Shown in pieces: positions 12,256-23,236 of a stretch of DNA of 64,000 nucleotides. Location: the NCBI GenBank assembly GCA_963995525.1, contig OZ023214.1, positions 37,581,809 to 37,645,808 of the forward strand, given 5' to 3'. Each line of letters begins with the position of its first letter. Positions within the stretch are counted from its first letter, which is position 1. This DNA comes from Escarpia spicata. Its lineage: Eukaryota > Annelida > Polychaeta > Sabellida > Siboglinidae. The notes below the pieces were generated by a model that made no database searches, had not been told where the DNA came from, and saw nothing but the letters and a program-made list of their open reading frames with translations. The position numbers and the translations under genes were made by a program.

Positions 12256-12412
12256 ACAGTCGGGGAGGGGGAGTGACCTTGGGGTCAACCACTGTCGAGA
12301 TCTTGGTTTTGATCATTACACACACTGCACAAAACTCTGGTTTAGCTTTACATTGGTGTGATACTTACCAGAGTTCTTGTGTCGAGAGTAGCGTATAGGC
12401 ATTGAGAGATAC

Positions 12413-12418
12413 AATAAA
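12413..12418 (+). promoter_or_regulatory. Upstream AATAAA in the Cdt1 3' UTR
   Basis: Canonical polyadenylation hexamer 158 bases after the stop codon. It could give a short 3' UTR isoform. It was seen directly; use is inferred. Confidence 0.4.
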
Positions 12419-13036
12419 AGTGGATGGTTTAAAGCAGCAGAATCAGTGGGATGAAGTTGTCAGTTGTCTCCAAAAGGCATCTAATGGATACTTGGAGGAT
12501 GAGCAGTGGTGGAACCTTGTACAGTTGACAGTGAGGTGAAATGATGGAATCATCTGCAAACTATGTACCCATGATATCATGAAAATCCATCATCCTGTAA
12601 ACAGTATGTCTACCTTGCATATAGTACAGAGTACCCTAGTCCAGCATACGCATTCACTGTTACCTTGCGTACGTAATTTGTAGATGGCCTCCATATGTAT
12701 TTATATTATGTTTAAAATGTCATTTTCACCGAATTGCTCATGTAGTTGAACAAAATGTAAAGGTTTAAAATGCGACGTGTACAAAGCAGCAAATGTTTCA
12801 TAGTAACATTATTGTTATATATGCATGATATCTGTTGCATGTTTTAAACAACTGGGTTGTATTTTAACTTGTATTTTTAGTTTTTGTGTGCAGTGTATTT
12901 TCTTGTAATTTACAATGGTGAATGTCGTCTTATATTATGTTGAACTATTAGGCATTTTGTTTAAATTGTGTAGACATTGAATGTAGGTTTATTTATCGAG
13001 GACATTTTGTTTTTATAATTTTACATGTAGGTTTTA

Positions 13037-13042
13037 AATAAA
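13037..13042 (+). promoter_or_regulatory. Distal Cdt1 polyadenylation signal
   Basis: AATAAA is followed about 20 bases on by the GT-rich string tgtgttggggggtt, a typical downstream element. It would place cleavage near 13060 and give a 3' UTR of about 800 bases. Confidence 0.6.
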
Positions 13043-13059
13043 ACAGAGCTGTATCAAAA

Positions 13060-13440
13060 TGTGTTGGGGGGTTCTAACGAGATTTCTATGCAAACTCCTT
13101 GATTTACAATCTTGTATCTGATTTCAATACCGATCATGAACAAAGGTGGGTAAACTTTTAAAAGATGTTCTCTCTCATTTGCAGTATTTACACATGATGA
13201 ATGACACAAATTTGAATTGGCAGAACATGTGTGTTGTCTAATGCCACAATTGTTGACCCTGCCAGAAACAAATAAATATATGAGCCCATTGCTTTTAGTT
13301 TGGTTCATCTTAGCATTTTCCATCAGAAGCACAAATACACGTAACATTCCTTAGTTAGTTGATTCATTCAGTCAGTTGTGAATAGGGTTTGTTAGTGTTC
13401 GACCGTGTGAATAGGTTAAGTAATATGTTAGTTGATTTAT
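13060..13440. other. Intergenic, nothing recognised
   Basis: Lies between the Cdt1 3' end and a LINE fragment. The minus-strand open frame at 13054-13347 has no homology I recognise, and I do not call it. Confidence 0.4.
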
Positions 13441-14235
13441 AAAAAGACTGCATCATCATTGTGCAGCCGTAGTATCCCGTGGTTGGGTGAAGGCCTCGGC
13501 ATGTCGTTTCCAAATCTGCCTGTCCTGCGCTGTCCTCTGCCAGATGGTGCCCTTTCAGTACTCGTCTAGTTCGTTTCTCCACCGTCTCGCCAGTCTTCCT
13601 CTAGATCGTTTCCCTTCGTAAGGTCTCCAGGTTGTGATATGTGATGTTGATTGGTTATCTCGTAGTCTGCTGATGTGCCCTGCCCAGGTCCACTTCTGTC
13701 TTCTGATTTGTCCTATCACGTCTATGACCTCTGTCTTCTGCCTTACCCAGATGTTTGTTTTTCTCTCCCAATGTGATGTTTAACAAACTTCTTTCCATCT
13801 TTGTTTGTGCAGTTGCTAGCTTGTTCTTTGCCTGGATGGTGAGTGCCCATTTTTCCACACTGTATGTCATCGCTGGAAGTTCGCATGAGTTGAAGACTTG
13901 TCTCTTCAAGCAGGTTCCAAAGTTACCCTTGAAGATGTCGCGGTGTTTGGCGAATGCTGTCCATCTGGCAGTGATCTTTCTTTGAATCTCCTTGTCTTGG
14001 TTTTTGTCTCCGATACTGTATCGCTGTCCCAGATATACGTAGCTTTCAACGTTCTCTATCTGTGTTGTGTTGATATATATTGGTGTGTAATTTTCTAGCA
14101 TCACTTGTCTTCGAGATGTTCATCTTGAGACCTTGTTTTTCACTTTCGTCAGCTAGCTCCTGCAGCATGTTCTGTAGTTCTTCAGGAGCTAGCTGATGAA
14201 AGTGAAAAACAACGTCTCAAGATGAACATCTCGAA
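13440..14235 (-). mobile_element. RTE-type LINE 3' fragment with 5' inversion
   Basis: The minus strand from about 14200 to 13440 encodes the tail of an endonuclease/reverse-transcriptase-type LINE: 'VESYVYLGQR', 'KHRDIFKGNFGTCLKRQVFN', 'MTYSVEKWALT', then 'RQIWKRHAEAF' near 13520. A frame change near 13650 separates the parts. It ends in a short 'atgatgatg' run, as RTE-type elements often do. The 5' side carries an inverted segment (14183-14235) repeating the same coding region in the opposite orientation. The element is dead. Confidence 0.8.
14110..14235. repeat. Inverted repeat (53-bp arms) at the LINE 5' junction
   Basis: The arms at 14110-14162 and 14183-14235 are near-perfect reverse complements, with a 20-base spacer. 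Both arms are the same stretch of LINE coding sequence, so the pair records an inversion made during insertion and can form a long hairpin. Confidence 0.85.
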
Positions 14236-14459
14236 AACAAAAGTGCATAGTCTTGTTAAAATGTAGATTTGATAAAAACTGAATAATACGTTTGCACGAA
14301 TGTGTTAGCTTGTCGTAATGGATGGAATTCTTATGTGTTGTTGATAAACATAATATATATTTTGTGTTCTGAAGAAAACATTGAAATTACCGCATGGTAA
14401 TACGTCACCTAACAATTATGGACACCTTGGACTAACAGCTCGGTTAATGTGACCATAAC

Positions 14460-15250
14460 CAAGGAAGACTGGGTCCAATTACATAATTGTATTTGTAATA
14501 ATTACAGATATGCAGTAATTGATGCTGAAATTATTTTGTGTAATTGAAACAGTTACAATCAATTAATTTTCTGACATCACACACTTTATCTACAAAAATC
14601 TTTAAAACAGCTGTACCACAGACAGTTTTCAGTCTAAAAAATGGTAATCCTTACAAAATACCTAATGTCTAAGTTGTAGTTCCAATGAGTCTTCACCTAA
14701 TAGTGAAGAGAACACTTGGCTGATAGTGGGTCACCTTCTAGCACTGTCCTGGCAATACATGTCTAGAGGCTGTCTGAATCACAGTATTTCTTCAGAAGAA
14801 GATTCTGGCTGTTAGCACTCTCAACAGTCATTTTTTGTATGGATGTTCTGGCTTACTTTAACAAACAAAGGGTTTATGGCCTGTCAATTACTTGCAACTG
14901 TGGATAGTAACTACAAGTTTCTGACTGCTCCTTGAAGGAAAGCCTTTGTGGCTTCAAAGTCATCAACATGCAAAACTTTATTTCATTATACAAAACTATC
15001 TTTGCACCTCACTTAGTGACTGCAATTTCATTTGTTTTTTTATTAATTCAAATCGAGACCATGTTTTTCAACCAATTCTACATCATTACTTATCTGTTCG
15101 ACCCTACATACACGTGCATGCAATATCATTGATAAACTAATTGAACCAACAATTTTATAGAAGTGTAACTGTAATTGAAATAACAAATGAAACGTACCTG
15201 TAATTTGTAACAGTAATTGGTTTGATTTTGTGTAATTGGACTCGGCCCTG
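14460..15250. mobile_element. hAT-like non-autonomous transposon with 8-bp duplication
   Basis: The element starts caagg...gtccaattaca and ends tgtaattggac...ccctg, so its terminal inverted repeats share gtccaattaca and the outer CA(A/G)GG typical of hAT ends. It is flanked by the identical octamer accataac at 14452-14459 and 15251-15258. No transposase is recognisable. It lies about 150 bases downstream of the UPF0598 stop codon. On the minus strand it contains AATAAA (complement of 15039-15044), which could serve that gene as a poly(A) signal. Confidence 0.7.
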
Positions 15251-15397
15251 ACCATAACAGAGATGTTGAATTGTACTGTCTTTATCAATCGGATGAATCC
15301 ATACAAAATTCTGTTGATAGAAAGTTTAATACACATGCAAATTATCATTTTAGTGTTTCCACGTCCACACATATCGACATACAAACAGCAGCTCTGC

Positions 15398-18300
15398 TCA
15401 TGAGACTTCATCTTCCGAGGGAGGCTGTTCCGCCAGCCTCTGTTTTCGCCCCTCCTCTGCTCTCAGAAGTTCGATCACGTTGTTGTCCAACTCCCACCTT
15501 TTCCCTCTCCAAACAAAATGTGTCGGCATTCCCTCCTCTCCACCCTCCCTAAACTCGAATGTCTGACTCAACTCAATCGCGAGACTCGACTTGACAAGTC
15601 CCACGCCAGTTGGGAGAGAGGGGGCAGGGTGATAAACCCTCCCAGTCTCTGGCAACATGCACAGCCCCTGGGGTTGAAAGGGGACAGTCAGGAGGTCGCC
15701 GGCGTGGGCGTAGGTCATTCGTTCTCCGTCTGTCGACTCGAGGATGTGAGTAAAGACAATGGGGAGATCGTCAACACGAATGTAGTTGAGTTCACGGCCG
15801 CACAGAGACACGTACGGGAAGTCTCGACTGTAGCGGCCAGAGTTGTAGGTCTTCAGACGTTTGAAGAAAAACTCCAGAAACTTCTTCTCTGCAAGGAAAT
15901 ATTTATGGAGATAGCTGATACGAGATATTTATTCACAGACTACATTCAGTTACAACTGTTTTGGTAGTGGTGACATGCATGCATTATGATAAAACCATAA
16001 GACTTTGTACGTAACAGGTAAACAATATAATAAGTGATGTATACAAAAGTGAGTGAGCAAGTACACAGGATGGCAATACATGTATAATACTGAAGTATAA
16101 TGGTGGAGTTGTGGTATCAGAACCCAGGGGGGAGCATTTTGTTGATGTTAAGATGTTATGTTCGTTGCATAGATATGGTTTTGGGTGGTAATTAGACCCC
16201 AAAGTGATGATGCCACAACACTTAACCAAGTTATGAGAATGTGATATGATATACAATTTAAAATGCCAGTATATTTTAGAGACTTGGTAACTATGAGTTT
16301 GGAAGATATTATTGGATGATTTAGATCTTGTACCATAACTGTGAGACATACCAGGAGTTACCAGTTTAAGATAATTCGGAGTTCTACCATTTACAAAGTT
16401 GTACATAATAGTACACTTTAGAATAAGAATCTTTGATGAATATTTAACCATCTTAGAGACGTTAACATATCAGATAAGTGGGGCCTATGATGGGACCCCA
16501 GGATAATATGCATTCCTCGATTCTGTAATTTCTGAAGTCTAGTTATGTTGGAATCTGAACAAACATCCCACAGAGAACTATAATAGTGCAAATGAGGCGT
16601 GTCAACAGATCATACAGCTGTATTAGTTGATGTGTACTTTTAGTGATTTATCTCTTCCAATACACTTCTTGGTCCTCCATGAGATCTGGTCAGTGGAATA
16701 TAAATAGTTTCTAAGTAGACACCAAAACTCACCTTTGAAACAAGAAGTGAAATTTTTAATGCGAGAATCATCCAGAAAAAGCTGAAAAAGCAAAACAGCA
16801 TTTTAAAGTATTTTTATCATAATCTTGTTTGTACAAAATTTGAACAAAAACGAGTGCAGTGGCTGCGACTCATAGATTTTCACGATATGTCGTGCTAAGG
16901 CATTTGAAGAAGCTTCCAACAGCACAGACAGTGGTATCATGCTATATATCAGTCGTTGCAAAGCATCACAATTCACACTTAATTATTTAATGAACTTTCA
17001 GTAACGGCTAAACACTGACAGCCATTATACATAGTCAGAGGTCCTGTGAAAGAGCTAGCCTACCTGTACACCGGTCACTGGCCGGTGGCAAATCTGTCTT
17101 ACTCTTACTAAAGTTATTTAATTGTTCAAATCATCAAATTTATTTATCCTTTTAAATCTAAGTTGATGGCCGTTATTGATAACATTGCCCCTTTGAAGTA
17201 TGTCCGGATTAAACAGCGTACCGCCCCATGGATGACCGGGGAGATACTGCATCTCATTCATGAAAGAGATCGGGCATTTACAAAATTCAAAAAGACTAAA
17301 GACATCAGTTGGCACGGAGAATACACTTATCTTCGGAATCAGGTTCAATATAAGAAGAAACAGGCCAAATCAGACTTCATTGCTAACAAGGCTAATGAAT
17401 TCAAACAACAACCAAAGAAATTATGGCAAATGCTGAAAGGCCTCGGAACTTCGTCTCAGTGTAAAACTAAGCCAGGAAGTATAGGACTAGGTATCGATAA
17501 CAACATTTGTTTTGATAAATCAGTGGTATCTGAGCATTTTAACAAGTATTTTACTAATGTAGCCTCAACATTGGTTGGCAAACTCCCACCAAGTAATGGT
17601 AAATATGAAGAGAAACACATCCAAGACTTCTACAGGTCAATGGGTGTCACCAGTAATAGTTTCTGTTTTAGTGAAGTCAGCGAGAACAAAGTACTAAGTA
17701 TTCTTAGCAAACTAAACTCAAACAAGGCAACTGGTTTGGATCTATTGTCACCCAGATTTATCAAGGATGGTGCCAAGCACATTGCATCTCCTTTGGCGCA
17801 TATTTTAAATTTGTCTTTGTCCACCGGCGAAATTCCAAAAGATCTTAAATCAGCAAGGGTGATGCCCATTTACAAAAAGAACAGTAAGAAGGAAGCCGGT
17901 AATTACAGGCCGATCTCGATTCTTAATACTATCTCGAAATTATTTGAGAGGATCGTCTATCAACAGCTGGACGAGTATCTCCAAGCACATCAGATCCTAT
18001 ATGAATATCAATCTGGCTTTAGATCCTCATATTCTACTGAAACATGTTTAGTACATCTCACAGACTTCCTAAAACAGGAGCAAGATAAAGGTAATTATAT
18101 AGGTATGGTGCTTCTTGACCTTCAGAAGGCCTTTGACACCGTAGACCATAAAATTATGCTTCAAAAACTCGAAGCTATAGGACTTCACAAATCTGCCATA
18201 GTCTGGTTTCAATCATATTTACATGAACGACAACAATCAGTTGACATTGGTGGTACCTTATCAAAACCGATGACTGTCACATGTGGTGTACCTCAAGGGT

Positions 18301-20093
18301 CAATTCTCGGACCCTTACTATTTATAATCTATATTAATGATATTCCATCGGCTGTTCGCTGCAAACTTCTTTTGTACGCTGACGATTCGGCTCTGATAGC
18401 TTCGGGTAAGAACACCCAACACATCCAAGAAAGTCTCTCTTCGGAGCTTGAGGCAGCCAGAGAATGGCTGATAAATAACAAACTGTCCCTCCATCTAGGG
18501 AAAACTGAATCAATCCTTTTTGGATCGAAACGTAAACTCCACACATGCAACTCCATTCAGGTGAAATGTGCTGGCAACACATTGACGTGTCAGACGCATG
18601 TTAAATACCTAGGTGTAGAGTTAGATCAGTCACTAACTGGAGAAGGTGTGGCTGAGAAGATAGTTTGCAAATCAAATGCTAAGTTAAAATTTATGTACAG
18701 GCAGACAAGAAATGTCAACATGAAAACAAAAAAACTACTTACTTCTGCCTTAATACAATGTCATTTTGACTATGCCTGTTCATCTTGGTTCTCGGGTTTA
18801 ACCAAGAAATATAAAACAAGACTACAGTGTACCCAGAACAAGGTAATCCGTTTCCTTCTTAATGCACCAGCCAGAACCCACATTGGATCAACGGAGTTTA
18901 GACAGGTCAATATGTTACCAGTGGATCTACGGGTTAAGCAACTAAAATTGAACCTCGTCTATAATATTGTCAATGACAGAGCACCGATTTATTTGTCCGA
19001 TTCTGTCAACGTAACACGCAAGCAGCACGGTATAAATACAAGATCTAGTACTTTGTCTCTGCATGTGCCGTATGTTAAATCTTTCGGTCAAACTTCTTTT
19101 TACTACACAGGTATACAGGCATGGAATGAATTGCCATATAACATACAAGGTGCTCAGAACAAGAACCAATTTAAACTTTTAGTGAAACAGTTTTTGTTCA
19201 ATTATCTTAATGATCTGGAAGCCAGCTCATTTATTTACTTATAATTCAATCTTATTTTTGAGGTCCTACCTGTATTTTATTTTATCTATTTTTATTTATA
19301 ATATTTTTTAACAATTTTTTTATTGATGATGCATCTTTTGTTAAATGTTTAATTTAAAAAACACTTTTATTATGTATTTGTAGCACATGTGTCGGTTTTT
19401 CAAATGACTTAATAGGTCTTATAATCAGGAGGTAATGTCTCTTCTTTCTTAATATCATAATTACGAATGTCCTTTGACATCTTAACAGTAACTTAGTATT
19501 TATTTATTATTGTTTTTTTAGTATGTTATTTTGTCATATTCTATTTATATCTGTGTCATGTATTTGTTTGTCTGTCCAAGGACCACAATGGAAACAAGTG
19601 CTTGCACTTTCTTGTGTCATCCTTTATATTTAATGTACCCTGTATTTATATGTTATGTATGTACAAGCTTACATTTTATATTGAATAAATAATCAATCAA
19701 TCATCCTAAAGCGTCCAGAATCCTGTTAGCTCTAGTGTTCAACGTCTCACGTAGGTGACGGGAGGGGCTGTGAAGAAGTGTCAGATTTGTTATGCCCCAG
19801 TTTTCCAAAAGATTGCATTGGCGCCTATTGAGCTCTACACGAGGCTATGCAATATTGAACTGTGGTCTGTCCCCTTTAAATGCACTAGCATCGGATTAGT
19901 TGTAAACTGGTAAACAACACATTTGGTGGGGAATTTTGCAGGTTACAGCTGTTCTTACCTGACCCTGGTGATCTATGTAGTAGAAATACTCTCTAATGTG
20001 TGGCTTTGGCGACTGTCCTTGGACATAATGTACGCATCGACTGATATAATCGTAGTTACGCTTACTAAGTTTCGGAGATCTGATGAAATACAT
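15398..20093 (-). CDS. UPF0598 family protein (C8orf82 homologue), 3 exons
   Basis: Exons on the minus strand: 20093-19959, 16781-16733 and 15888-15398, joined at GT-AG sites in compatible phases (0, then 1), giving 224 residues. Human C8orf82 is 216 residues. The family is small and mitochondrial, of unknown function. Exon 1 ends in GQSPKPHIREYFYYIDHQGQ. The 49-bp exon 2 encodes LFLDDSRIKNFTSCFK. Exon 3 carries GRYSRDFPYVSLCGRELNYI, YHPAP and GVGLVKSSLAIELSQTF. The chosen ATG at 20093 gives a basic, Ser/Arg-rich start compatible with a mitochondrial presequence. The gene is tail to tail with Cdt1. Intron 1 (16782-19958) has swallowed a LINE in antisense; intron 2 (15889-16732) holds another LINE scrap. 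The exons are intact. Confidence 0.9.
15990..16620 (-). mobile_element. LINE reverse-transcriptase 3' scrap in a UPF0598 intron
   Basis: The minus strand from about 16600 to 16200 reads as the C-terminal region of a non-LTR retrotransposon ORF2: 'HYYSSLWDVCSDSN', 'ITRLQKLQNRGMHIILG', then 'YNFVNGRTPNYLKLV' and 'HSYGTRSKSSNNIF'. It lies wholly within the intron between exons 2 and 3, in the same sense as the host gene. It is 5'-truncated with no catalytic motif left, and belongs to a different lineage from the LINE at 17110. Confidence 0.7.
17110..19704 (+). mobile_element. 5'-truncated CR1/Jockey-like LINE
   Basis: Comprises the reverse-transcriptase ORF at 17163-19244, a 3' UTR of about 440 bases, and a microsatellite tail of 'aatc' units near 19685-19704 instead of a long poly(A). 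Coding sense extends in frame back to about 17115, but the endonuclease domain is missing, so the copy is 5'-truncated. It is inserted antisense in intron 1 of the UPF0598 gene. Confidence 0.85.
17163..19244 (+). CDS. Non-LTR retrotransposon reverse transcriptase
   Basis: A 693-codon uninterrupted frame. The N-terminal part (about 1-60: 'APWMTGEILHLIHERDRAF') is the linker that follows the endonuclease in CR1/Jockey-type elements. The RT domain has 'NYRPISILNTISKLFERIVY', 'LLDLQKAFDTVDH' near residue 322 (first catalytic Asp), 'GVPQGSILGPLLF', and YADD near 404 (catalytic Asp pair). The thumb and C-terminal region end in 'AWNELPYN'. The enzyme performs target-primed reverse transcription. With no endonuclease left, this copy should not be autonomous. 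The intact frame suggests a recent insertion. The start shown is the first in-frame position used; the native start lies upstream of the truncation. Confidence 0.9.
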   Translation: MMAVIDNIAPLKYVRIKQRTAPWMTGEILHLIHERDRAFTKFKKTKDISWHGEYTYLRNQVQYKKKQAKSDFIANKANEFKQQPKKLWQMLKGLGTSSQCKTKPGSIGLGIDNNICFDKSVVSEHFNKYFTNVASTLVGKLPPSNGKYEEKHIQDFYRSMGVTSNSFCFSEVSENKVLSILSKLNSNKATGLDLLSPRFIKDGAKHIASPLAHILNLSLSTGEIPKDLKSARVMPIYKKNSKKEAGNYRPISILNTISKLFERIVYQQLDEYLQAHQILYEYQSGFRSSYSTETCLVHLTDFLKQEQDKGNYIGMVLLDLQKAFDTVDHKIMLQKLEAIGLHKSAIVWFQSYLHERQQSVDIGGTLSKPMTVTCGVPQGSILGPLLFIIYINDIPSAVRCKLLLYADDSALIASGKNTQHIQESLSSELEAAREWLINNKLSLHLGKTESILFGSKRKLHTCNSIQVKCAGNTLTCQTHVKYLGVELDQSLTGEGVAEKIVCKSNAKLKFMYRQTRNVNMKTKKLLTSALIQCHFDYACSSWFSGLTKKYKTRLQCTQNKVIRFLLNAPARTHIGSTEFRQVNMLPVDLRVKQLKLNLVYNIVNDRAPIYLSDSVNVTRKQHGINTRSSTLSLHVPYVKSFGQTSFYYTGIQAWNELPYNIQGAQNKNQFKLLVKQFLFNYLNDLEASSFIYL

Positions 20094-22595
20094 TGCTGGT
20101 CGTTATGTTTTCAAGTGCCAACAGATGGCAGCACGTACACATTCGGTTTGAAGATATTTGTATTGCTATTAATCGTTAGGTGTCAGCACTTGAAATTGAT
20201 TTCTATGCCAACAAATTGAAGTGGGTCAAACCAAAATTTTTAGTTGTTTTGTGAATGTTGGGCATTTCTTTGGCTCCTTTGAATAGCGTCTATGTGTCTT
20301 ACGATTTTGCTTAAGATGTTGCTAGATATTAACTTGATTACTCTATGAAATTATGCAAAACCTCAGCGACATATGTATAGGCCATATATGTGTGTACATG
20401 TGTTATGTACGTGTGGTTTAAAAGAACATATTCCTCCTTTACGCGGTTTGCATCTCTTCTTGCGCATTTTCTGGTTAGGTTTTTGGGGCTTACATAAGGA
20501 GTTAGCACTTAGCAACTATCCAGTTTTCATTTCCACGTCATCCAGAGAGCGTCTGATAACAAGCAATGAACCATCGAAGCCATTTATTTGTTTATTTGGC
20601 GTGAGAATGTGGTGGGTTTGTACGTAGGCGCAGAAAAGAGTCGTGGGTGGGTTGAATCTCTGTGTATGCCCACAGGTCTTCTTGTATTACAAATAACAAC
20701 AACATATTATTACCCAACTGTACGATAGAGCAAATTAGCCAACGGCGTATCGTTCTTTGCCCGAGGACTTGGTATTAAAAAGCGCCGTCGGAAAAAGAAA
20801 GGAGGTGACAGACTAATAAAAAACAGGTGTTTACATGTGTATGTATAGAGCCAACCGGTTCAACTAAGATACAGAAAGATATGATATCAATACACAAACT
20901 TGACTGAATATTGCCTAAAGCATAATCACTTTATTCATGTTGTACTGTTGTCGTGCGACGCGGGACCTTGAACTATCGTCCATAGACGCCACTGCAACAC
21001 TGCACAGTTACTGTTCAAATACACGACTAATGAGCAGAACACCATAATAGAATCAGACCTGTGTCCGGCACCTGGCACCTATTCACCTTTATCCTTAACG
21101 TGCTTACCTGCGACGTGTCTGGCTCATGGGAATATTTTAGGTAAGGAATACAAATAAGAAATGCACGGTATTTTAATAACAAAGAACACATAATATTTAT
21201 TATTAATATAAATGTACGCTTGATAGTTTAGTATATGTAACTAACTAAAAGTGTATACATAAATGTCGGTTGTCGCCCTTCAACGCTGAATTTTCTTGTT
21301 CGACGTTACAGAAGCCGCTGGGATAAACGCGTGTGGTCATTGTTGCCGACGGTAGGCTTCATTGAATCAGAGTCAAATTAACACTCGATGTGATCATATA
21401 CTGATACAAGCGATCGTAATTATATATATATCGTGTACAGTGTTTACACTGATTGTGCTGTGCAGCATACAATTACGGTCGAGCGAATCTCGAGGAGCTC
21501 GATCCATGCACGGACAACGGCATGTTTAGTTCCAACGACCTCGATTTGCCGGAGAAGAAAGTCTTACCTGCGTAGATATAAGCCTATCGGGTTTCACAGT
21601 GACATCATGTTACAAGGAAAGCAATAGTAGGCGTTTGTTACTGGTAACTGCTTTGTTTCGTGATTACACGGGGCGTCGGAAATGAACAGTCGACCCTGGA
21701 ACTTTTGAGGAAGAAGCAAACCTTTGTTCGAATAGCAGAACGAGGCCGTCGGCTGTTGTGCTACGTTTATTGTCAGTTGCTATTTATAATGTACAATTGT
21801 GAAACAAACGGCAGATGATCGACCGCTGTTCTGCAAGCACAGTGACGTACTGTTGTCGTCAACCAAACGCCGACAGTGATCGTTTAACCGCAACACTGAA
21901 CGTGTAATTTGTGAGTCGATGGTTCGTGTTGGGTATCTTCTCGACTGAAGACGATATCAGCCAGGCTCTAGGTGCAGCGTTTACACTGCGGGGGTATGCG
22001 ACAAACCGGGCGATAAAAACTGGTTCAACCTACATACAACCACATAGGAACTGTCACGATAGCCCGTACTGGAGTTGTGTCATTATTCCGTCTGCACAGC
22101 GTTCGCATGTAGTTCATCCGATGCGAGTTTTTCCATAATGATTATAATGTACTTGCGCAACGTTGTTAAAGGTAAAAGTCCGATCGTTTTTATCGCGAAA
22201 TCATGACTGCACAAATATATCACATTATAATGAAAAACAGCACAAATAAAATTTACGTTAACTGTTGACGAATGGTATCAAGTACACTGGGAATCAACTG
22301 CCGATAATTGGCAATACCGGTGAACATAGTCTGTTGGGTTCACGGGACCGGGTGATGGGGATTGGCAGCCATATAGCATTACTGTACATCCCGCATGCAA
22401 GGTATTGCTGTTGAAACGATCAGATTTTGTACTTTTAACGACGCGTTTTCTTAAGAGCATTGTTCCCTTGTCCTGACTAGAAACGACGTCCGTCAAACTG
22501 CATGACTGTCTCGAGGTAACGAGGTGCTTCCGGGGAGCTGCTCTGCTCCCTACTGACCAGGGAACTGACTGGTTCTGATAGAATGCTGCTGCATC
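20094..22595. other. Intergenic region upstream of UPF0598, no gene called
   Basis: Probable promoter side of the UPF0598 gene, followed by about 2 kb without supported coding sequence. CpG-containing stretches occur near 21300-21900. The segment 20697-20860 is shared with 25925-26065. Open frames (20373-20627, 21433-21627, 21911-22138) have no recognisable features. Confidence 0.4.
20697..20860 (+). repeat. Dispersed repeat, copy A
   Basis: Shares with 25925-26065 the ordered blocks 'ttagcc', 'attaaaaagcgccgtcg' / 'attcagaagcgccgtcg', and 'aaacaggtgt'. Two diverged copies in the same orientation 5 kb apart point to a low-copy or old interspersed repeat of unknown type. Confidence 0.5.
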
Positions 22596-22619
22596 TTAGA
22601 AGGCATTTTAACGATAACG

Positions 22620-22975
22620 CGAAAATGCACTATTCGTCCGACCAGACAAGTCCAAATCAGATCAGACCAGACCAGACCAGACCAGACTAGACCAGTCCAG
22701 TCCAGTCCAGACCAGATCAGATCAGATCAGACCAGACCAGAATAAACCTGACTGCTACACCGACAGCGCTATAATCAAAGCCGGCGTGACATCAGAATCA
22801 TGAAAATCTTCGGATACGTCAGACTGACACCGACTAGCCCCGACGTAGCCGAATGTTTTCGAGTTTATGTCAGTATGACGTCACGCCAGCTTCGAGCATA
22901 GTCGGTGTCAGTCGTTGTATAGTATTACACTGCATTTGGGGTGCGTCTGGTCTGGTCTGGTCGGACGAAAAATAC
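22620..22975. repeat. Imperfect long inverted repeat with CCAGA pentamers
   Basis: Left-side blocks cgtccgaccagac, (ccaga)n at 22665-22740, ggcgtgacatc and ctgacaccgacta pair in inverted order with tagtcggtgtcag, gacgtcacgcc, (tctgg)n and ctggtcggacg on the right. The arrangement is that of a MITE or fold-back element with long degenerate arms. A further direct repeat, 'ttagaag.cattttaa.gataac', lies just outside at 22596 and 22992. Confidence 0.5.
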
Positions 22976-23236
22976 CGGTGTATACCGGCCTTTAGAAGTC
23001 ATTTTAATGATAACACGGAAAATTCAAGATTTCAGTGATGAGATATCATGGAATGATATGCCAAACTTAAAAAAAACCAGGGTGCGTTATCACGATGAAT
23101 GTCTTGAGTGAAGATTGAACTTGGGCTCCACACGCAATGCTGCAGACACTATTTTGTATTCTAGAGCACCGACAGTTGGAATGTGAGAGCGTTTCCTGCC
23201 GGAGGATATATATATTTATATGACCCACGCTGAGCG

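Noticed and set aside
13054..13347. 97-codon minus-strand frame after Cdt1
   Set aside because: No recognised domain, low-complexity base composition and overlap with the Cdt1 polyadenylation region.
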